In this document: positions 6,563-10,060 of the stretch, one piece after another
How the letters are laid out: the number at the start of each line of letters is the position of its first letter
Numbering within the stretch: position 1 is the stretch's first letter
Source of the DNA: JACRAO01 sp964490895
GTDB lineage: Bacteria > Bdellovibrionota > UBA1018
Assembly: GCA_964490895.1 (NCBI GenBank)
Contig: CAZBEI010000058.1
Span: 1 to 10,060, forward strand
Reading direction: 5' to 3'
DNA: 10,060 nucleotides
Notes under the pieces: model-generated
Databases searched by the model: none
What the model was told of the DNA's origin: nothing
The model's input: the letters and a program-made list of their open reading frames with translations, nothing else
Program-made: the position numbers and the translations under genes

Positions 6563-7546
6563 CAACGACTTGATAACCTCTCCGGCTAAGTTTTGGCCTA
6601 GCAGCGCCTCCATCTGGGGCAAAAGTCCAGGACTGGTAAAATTAAAATCAGTCACAAAACCTTCGATCAAATCAACTGCTGCCAATCGAATTTTAGATTG
6701 TTTTAAAATTTTTGATATTTTTTTAGAAATCGCTTTCTCTTTGGCGCTAAGCTCTGTCAGAACTAAACTTGCTCCTTGATCCATATCGATTTTAAAAGTC
6801 CCCTGTTTGGGAACTTTCTTGGCATACCCGAGCAGCTTAGCATCGATAAACCAAAGTCTCTTTTCGCCATCCAAGATTCCTGGTAAAAATTTTTGCAATA
6901 TTATAGGCCGAGTAAAATTTTCGGTAGCTAACGCAAGTTGTTTTTTTAAGAGCTCTAAGCTTTGACCAGCCACATGCTCTAACAACTCAACCCCTTTGCT
7001 CTGTGCTTGATAGAGAGGCTTTAAAACCACTTTTTTTTCTTTTGCACAAAACCTAAGAAACAACTCCTCTGAACTAGACACAAGTAAGGGGGGCATTAAG
7101 CCTTCAAACAATGCAGTAAAAAACTTTTCGTTATCTAGAAATAAAACTTTAGGAGGATTGACAATTTTAGCCCTCGTGCGACCCTCTAAACAAAGAAGCT
7201 GCAGCGGGTGCAGATAAGAAAACCCAAGAGGAGGATCCACACGATAATGAATTTGGTCAAAACTGGAGGGGGATAAAGTGACTGAAGAAGAACGGGGTAG
7301 GTCAATAATGTTTTTTTTTAGTGTTCGGACTTGAGGACAATCTTCTGTCGTCATTTTATGGGCGGTTATTTTTATCTGTGGTTTTAGCTCTGCTTTTTCT
7401 AGCCTGATACTTCTGACATCCGTCCAATAAGAGTCTATTTTAAATTTTAAAGACTCCTCGATCAACCTGAGCGTTGTGTCTCCGGGATGATCTAACGTTT
7501 TCCAAGGATCCGTGATCCATAAAAATTTTGATCTCTGTTTTTTCAT
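6551..7546 (-). CDS. GshB-like ATP-grasp protein with a degenerate glycine-rich loop
   Basis: The protein has 331 residues, slightly longer than E. coli glutathione synthetase (316). The N-terminus KFLWITDPWKTLDHPGDTTL (7-26) and YRVDPP (101-106), VNPP (129-132), NEK (139-141), LQKFLPGILDGEKRLWFID (217-235) and DFNFTSPG (300-307) follow the GshB plan. D292, D300 and N302 are at the positions of the Mg-binding acidic and Asn residues. The flexible ATP-covering loop, GMGGxGI-like in GshB, is here KPLYQAQSKGV (176-186) with most glycines gone, so the activity may differ or be lost. It may ligate something other than gamma-Glu-Cys and Gly. The ATG at 7546 has no ribosome binding site of its own. 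It overlaps the stop of a 32-codon leader ORF as ATGA. The last codons and the TGA stop lie in the inverted-repeat element, so the C-terminus may have been altered by its insertion. Confidence 0.8.
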   Translation of the reverse strand: MKKQRSKFLWITDPWKTLDHPGDTTLRLIEESLKFKIDSYWTDVRSIRLEKAELKPQIKITAHKMTTEDCPQVRTLKKNIIDLPRSSSVTLSPSSFDQIHYRVDPPLGFSYLHPLQLLCLEGRTRAKIVNPPKVLFLDNEKFFTALFEGLMPPLLVSSSEELFLRFCAKEKKVVLKPLYQAQSKGVELLEHVAGQSLELLKKQLALATENFTRPIILQKFLPGILDGEKRLWFIDAKLLGYAKKVPKQGTFKIDMDQGASLVLTELSAKEKAISKKISKILKQSKIRLAAVDLIEGFVTDFNFTSPGLLPQMEALLGQNLAGEVIKSLLVL

Positions 7547-7641
7547 TTTAAATACGACTGCATTCTCTTTAGACCAAACAGCTCTGCCGCACTGAGGCGA
7601 CTATGAGTGGCACAGAGCAAAGTTTTCGAATTTAAGTTCAT
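7543..7641 (-). CDS. Short leader ORF coupled to the GshB-like gene
   Basis: The ORF has 32 codons, from the ATG at 7639-7641 to the TGA at 7543-7545. It has the only strong ribosome binding site in this region (GAGGAGGA, 10 bases before its ATG), and its stop overlaps the start of the ATP-grasp gene as ATGA. The peptide begins MNLNSKTLLC and ends RMQSYLK. I recognise no family, signal peptide or metal motif. Its last sense codons read TAT TTA AAA, so a T TTA AAA heptamer stands in the right frame for -1 slippage into the ATP-grasp frame. It could be a leader that couples translation, a small protein in its own right, the N-terminal part of a frameshift fusion, or a modified-peptide precursor. 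Sequence alone does not decide between these. Confidence 0.5.
   Translation of the reverse strand: MNLNSKTLLCATHSRLSAAELFGLKRMQSYLK
7581..7618 (-). promoter_or_regulatory. mRNA hairpin inside the leader ORF
   Basis: On the - strand, GCTCT/AGAGC, GCC/GGC and ACT/AGT can stack as an 11-bp stem with two 2-base bulges around a 12-base loop. It lies in the middle of the leader ORF, about 35 bases before the ATP-grasp start. Ribosomes translating the leader would melt it. That would suit a control step, but no alternative structure is evident. Confidence 0.35.
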
Positions 7642-7835
7642 TATTTTTAAATCCTCCTCGAGTTCTTTCTTTGAAGGTATGAGTATCTATCTCTCAATAA
7701 AACCATAAAATCAACAAAAAAATGCATAAAAATAGCTTATTTTTAATAAAAACAGAGTTTAAAATATAAGTGACTGTTCAGCCTCATTCTGCAGGCGAGG
7801 TGCGCCCCTCACAGGACGTCGTAGCTTGGGTCTAA
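7642..7835. other. AT-rich intergenic stretch between the ATPase and the leader ORF
   Basis: Nothing codes here. The - strand carries the leader's ribosome binding site (GAGGAGGA, 7652-7659). Further upstream there are AT-rich promoter-like bits, such as TTGATT with GATAGA 17 bases on, too weak to call. The end near the ATPase (about 7781-7815) is G/C-richer with short 4-bp complementary pieces but no T-run, so I see no convincing terminator. Confidence 0.5.
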
Positions 7836-8954
7836 TTACGTCTCTAGCTCTGCCATAAATTGGGCAATGTTTTTTGCTTCCAAACCCTCAGGCGTAGAGC
7901 GCGTCTGCTTGAGGTTGTAGATTAATTGGAGGCTTCTCAAGGGGTTCAGTCTTTTGTGATAGTAGTAGAGTTGACTTGAAAATACTGTTTCAGAGGTTTT
8001 AATTTCAATCAGCCATTCGGGTTTTCTATTGACCAGAGTGATAAAATCGATTTCTCTTTTTTCTTTGTCTTTAATATAAAGGAGTTCACATTTTTCACCC
8101 TGAGTATCTTGAATAAAATGCATCCTCTTGAGTAGGTGATTTGCGGCAAGATTTTCGAGCCGAGCAGCATCTCCAGCTGTTACACGACCTGTGTCATAAA
8201 AATATATTTTAGGTTCTTTTAATATGCTTTTTGTAGGGTGCGCTGCAAAGGGTCGAATCACAAAAATAACATAAAGGCTTTCCAAAATTTGAATCCAGTG
8301 TTTAATGGTATTGGGTGATACTTCGAGCGTCTGTGCAATGGAAGAAAGAGAAAGAGTAGAACCAACTCGATCTGCCAAAATATCAACGAGAATCTCAATG
8401 GATTTAATATCTCTCACTTTTTCAAGATCCAAGAGGTCTTCGCGTAAGACCACATTGAGGTGACCTTTTCTCCAAAGCTTGGCAGAACGATCTGAGGCCT
8501 TGAGGAAAGGATCAGGAAAACCACCAAAACGCAGCAGCAGGTCAAAGACCTCTTGAGCACGCGTGGGGTCTACTTCTTTTACACTCAAAGGTAATAAATG
8601 GAAGGAGTAATGTCTCCCAGCAAGCGAATCTCCTCCTTTTTTATAAGTGTCAAGTCTTGCTGAACCTGTCACGAGGACCGGTTGTTCTACCCCCTCTGTG
8701 TCAAAAAGTCCTTTGAGGTAACGCTTCCAATGTTTCATCTTATGGATTTCATCTAATATGAGCAAATTTTTGTCTCTGGACCACTGCTTTTTCATAATGA
8801 GTTTTCGCTGGGTACTTTCATCAAAGTTTAGATAAGTGTATTTTTGAAAAAGGTGTTTTGAAAAAAATGTCTTCCCCACCTGGCGGGGCCCAGACAATAA
8901 TATGTATTTATCTCGAATCAGATCAACAAGAGTGTTTTTTATTGTTCTTTCCAT
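7836..8954 (-). CDS. AAA_14/DUF4143 family ATPase
   Basis: The protein has 372 residues, normal for this widespread family of unclear function. The N-terminal P-loop domain has Walker A GPRQVGKT (22-29), Walker B LLILDEIHK (65-73), sensor TGSA (97-100) and the family LAGRHYSFHLLPL (112-124). A winged-helix-like stretch follows at about 185-235 (SLSSIAQTLEVSPNTIKHWI). The C-terminal DUF4143 part has PKIYFYDTGR (249-258) and a PD-(D/E)xK-like pattern with E268, D304 and E318-I-K320. That resembles a nuclease fold, though activity is unproven for the family. Such genes are often scattered singly in accessory regions and near mobile DNA, which fits here. The ATG has no purine-rich ribosome binding site. 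A possible promoter inside the upstream palindrome would give a nearly leaderless message. Confidence 0.88.
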   Translation of the reverse strand: MERTIKNTLVDLIRDKYILLSGPRQVGKTFFSKHLFQKYTYLNFDESTQRKLIMKKQWSRDKNLLILDEIHKMKHWKRYLKGLFDTEGVEQPVLVTGSARLDTYKKGGDSLAGRHYSFHLLPLSVKEVDPTRAQEVFDLLLRFGGFPDPFLKASDRSAKLWRKGHLNVVLREDLLDLEKVRDIKSIEILVDILADRVGSTLSLSSIAQTLEVSPNTIKHWIQILESLYVIFVIRPFAAHPTKSILKEPKIYFYDTGRVTAGDAARLENLAANHLLKRMHFIQDTQGEKCELLYIKDKEKREIDFITLVNRKPEWLIEIKTSETVFSSQLYYYHKRLNPLRSLQLIYNLKQTRSTPEGLEAKNIAQFMAELET

Positions 8955-8963
8955 GATATCAGT

Positions 8964-8992
8964 AAGTTAGGTCACAAATCTCGTTCAGTCAA
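8964..8992 (-). promoter_or_regulatory. Possible promoter of the ATPase gene, partly in the palindrome
   Basis: On the - strand, TTGACT (8987-8992) and TAACTT (8964-8969) are 17 bases apart. The expected start, near 8957, is about 3 bases before the ATG, so the message would be leaderless, in line with the lack of a ribosome binding site. The -10 box matches the consensus at only three of six positions. The mirror copy of TTGACT on the + strand has no -10 partner. Confidence 0.3.
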
Positions 8993-9037
8993 CTGCAAAA
9001 TAGTACGTACTATTTTGCAGTTGACTGAACGAGATTT
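8976..9037. repeat. Perfect 62-bp palindrome without spacer
   Basis: The arms 8976-9006 and 9007-9037 are exact reverse complements over 31 bases with no spacer, the centre being TAGTAC|GTACTA. Beyond the arms a further imperfect GTTAGG/CCTAAAC match (about 8966-8971 and 9038-9044) is offset by a 4-base insertion on the left. It stands 21 bases upstream of the ATPase start. It could form a cruciform or a long hairpin RNA. No ORF is contained in it. Confidence 0.9.
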
Positions 9038-9050
9038 CCTAAACTGAGCA

Positions 9051-9245
9051 GTGATTATTTACACTTTAGGGAGCTATACGCAAGCCTACGAAGAAGAAAT
9101 TGAACAACTAGAATCTAAAAAATCAAAACTTAATAATAAACTGAAGGAACAAATGGAGATCAAAATTTTTATGGATCACAGAAATTTATGCATTTTCATT
9201 GCCTCATTCTCATCTTCTGCATTTTTTCAAATCCAAATTCATTGA
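9051..9245 (+). CDS. Doubtful small ORF or gene remnant
   Basis: The ORF has 64 codons starting with GTG, no ribosome binding site, and a TGA stop shortly upstream in frame. Residues 14-38 are Glu/Lys/Leu-rich and could form a short coiled coil. From 9196 it runs antisense through the end of the HNH gene, where its residues are surely not meaningful. It starts 13 bases after the perfect palindrome. I recognise no family. It may be a remnant of a gene cut by rearrangement, or noise. Confidence 0.2.
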   Translation: MIIYTLGSYTQAYEEEIEQLESKKSKLNNKLKEQMEIKIFMDHRNLCIFIASFSSSAFFQIQIH

Positions 9246-10060
9246 GAGCCGTTCGCATATTGTGTGAGTGACAATGGAGAGTGAGGTTCGCTGTGTCTGA
9301 TTTTCCATTTTTCGCTACTGGAGTTTTGTGCTCATACTCTAATCCGAACCTGCTTTTGCAAGGCTTGCCTGTAATTGGGCTAATATAAGTGCAGCATCCA
9401 TTATCTCTGAGCCAAACTTCTTGTTTAATGCGAATTGGAATTGCGGGGCGAGTATATTTGTAATTTATACTAGGTTCTGTCTGTATGTGGCCAGAGTTAG
9501 GTAAATTAGTGCTAGTTTCGGAGTACTTTTCTCCACTTACTTTCTGCGCAGAAAGTAAACTCTCAGTTGATACACTGAAATCCTCTTTTTGTTCTGAAGC
9601 AGGGGTTGCTACTGCCTTTTGTTTTATTTGCTTTGTTAGGTTTCTTTTTGCACATTTTCTATCTGGATCGATTTTCTCTAAAGTGGTCTCAGCCGTATAC
9701 TCTAGAATCTCAGCATAGCTCATGTGGGGATTGACATGGGCTCTTATCTCCTGAATTCTCTTTAGTTTTTCTAGAAGTTTATTTGAAACAATGATCTTAA
9801 GCTCCGTCTTATCTCTTGCTATAGCTCTCTCTTTTTCTCTCAGCTGTAGAGAGGACTCAGGAGCTATCTCTGCCAATATTGCCTGCACAGCCCGCGTCGA
9901 TTTGTTTTCTATTTTTTCCAGAAGCTCTTTTTTGTCTTCCAGGGGGAGCTGCTTTTTATTTTTTGATTCTTTTTTTCTAAACACTGCACCCAGCGAACTG
10001 AGGTTTGTCAAATTGAGTCTGCCCTCATTAAGGGAGGTCTCTACTTTTTTAGCTTCCTCG
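9196..10060 (-). CDS. HNH endonuclease-family protein, 5' end outside the window
   Basis: The frame stays open from the TGA at 9196-9198 to the right edge, giving 287 visible residues. The TTG at 10009-10011 is only an internal Leu codon, because the residues before it (ETSLNEGRLNLTNLSSL) match the end of the N-terminal domain typical of this family. Counting from that TTG, a charged helical region covers 11-90. A conserved block at about 85-120 (KIQE-type RAHVNPHMSYAEILEY then DPDRKC) is followed by a low-complexity linker to about 185. The HNH module is C-terminal: YEHKTPVA with H228, then N242 in TANLTLHC and H248 or H250. Cys206/207 and Cys218 may help hold the fold. Such proteins are repeated many times in genomes of Bdellovibrio-like and myxobacterial bacteria. 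Their target DNA is unknown. Confidence 0.85.
   Translation of the reverse strand, partial: EEAKKVETSLNEGRLNLTNLSSLGAVFRKKESKNKKQLPLEDKKELLEKIENKSTRAVQAILAEIAPESSLQLREKERAIARDKTELKIIVSNKLLEKLKRIQEIRAHVNPHMSYAEILEYTAETTLEKIDPDRKCAKRNLTKQIKQKAVATPASEQKEDFSVSTESLLSAQKVSGEKYSETSTNLPNSGHIQTEPSINYKYTRPAIPIRIKQEVWLRDNGCCTYISPITGKPCKSRFGLEYEHKTPVAKNGKSDTANLTLHCHSHNMRTALNEFGFEKMQKMRMRQ

Noticed and set aside
7836..10060. ATPase, palindrome and HNH gene as one defence system
   Set aside because: The HNH family is a common repeated orphan and the ATPase family usually stands alone; the palindrome and a 241-bp gap separate them, and no partner genes are visible.

Overview
The window looks like a piece of chromosome from a Gram-negative bacterium, most likely of the deltaproteobacterial or Bdellovibrionota type. 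This is inferred from gene content: a DUF164 zinc-ribbon protein next to rnpB, a secreted M14 carboxypeptidase, a large SpeA-type arginine decarboxylase, and an HNH protein family common in those groups. No single gene proves the lineage. The tRNA does not encode its CCA end, and the RNase P RNA is of the ancestral A type.

Layout. Positions 1-332 hold a strong intrinsic terminator of an upstream gene, then a CAU-anticodon tRNA with the identity elements of lysidine-modified tRNA-Ile2. A 12-base extended Shine-Dalgarno-like sequence follows with no gene behind it. From 333 to 6390 everything reads on the + strand: the coiled-coil/zinc-ribbon protein, the RNase P RNA with a clear promoter, a secreted metallocarboxypeptidase, arginine decarboxylase (polyamine synthesis), 4-hydroxyphenylpyruvate dioxygenase (tyrosine catabolism), and an RluA-family pseudouridine synthase. 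The synthase seems to start at an ATA codon overlapping the stop codon of the dioxygenase gene (ATAA).

From 6387 to the end the character changes. A 176-bp element with near-perfect 50-bp inverted arms lies between two convergent genes and contains both of their stop codons. On the - strand follows a GshB-like ATP-grasp protein with a degenerate glycine-rich loop. It is preceded by a 32-codon leader ORF that carries the only good ribosome binding site. The leader ends in an ATGA overlap preceded by an in-frame T TTA AAA slippery-type heptamer. Next are an AAA_14/DUF4143 ATPase, a perfect 62-bp palindrome with no spacer just upstream of that ATPase, a small dubious ORF, and the C-terminal part of an HNH-endonuclease-family gene that runs off the right edge. 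This right half looks like accessory DNA.

The + strand housekeeping genes serve different pathways, so they do not form one functional operon. Only the dioxygenase-pseudouridine synthase pair and the leader-ATP-grasp pair look translationally coupled. I did not find a complete defence system or any obviously new multi-gene system. The most unusual items are the ATA start, the leader ORF with its possible frameshift site, and the two long palindromic structures.
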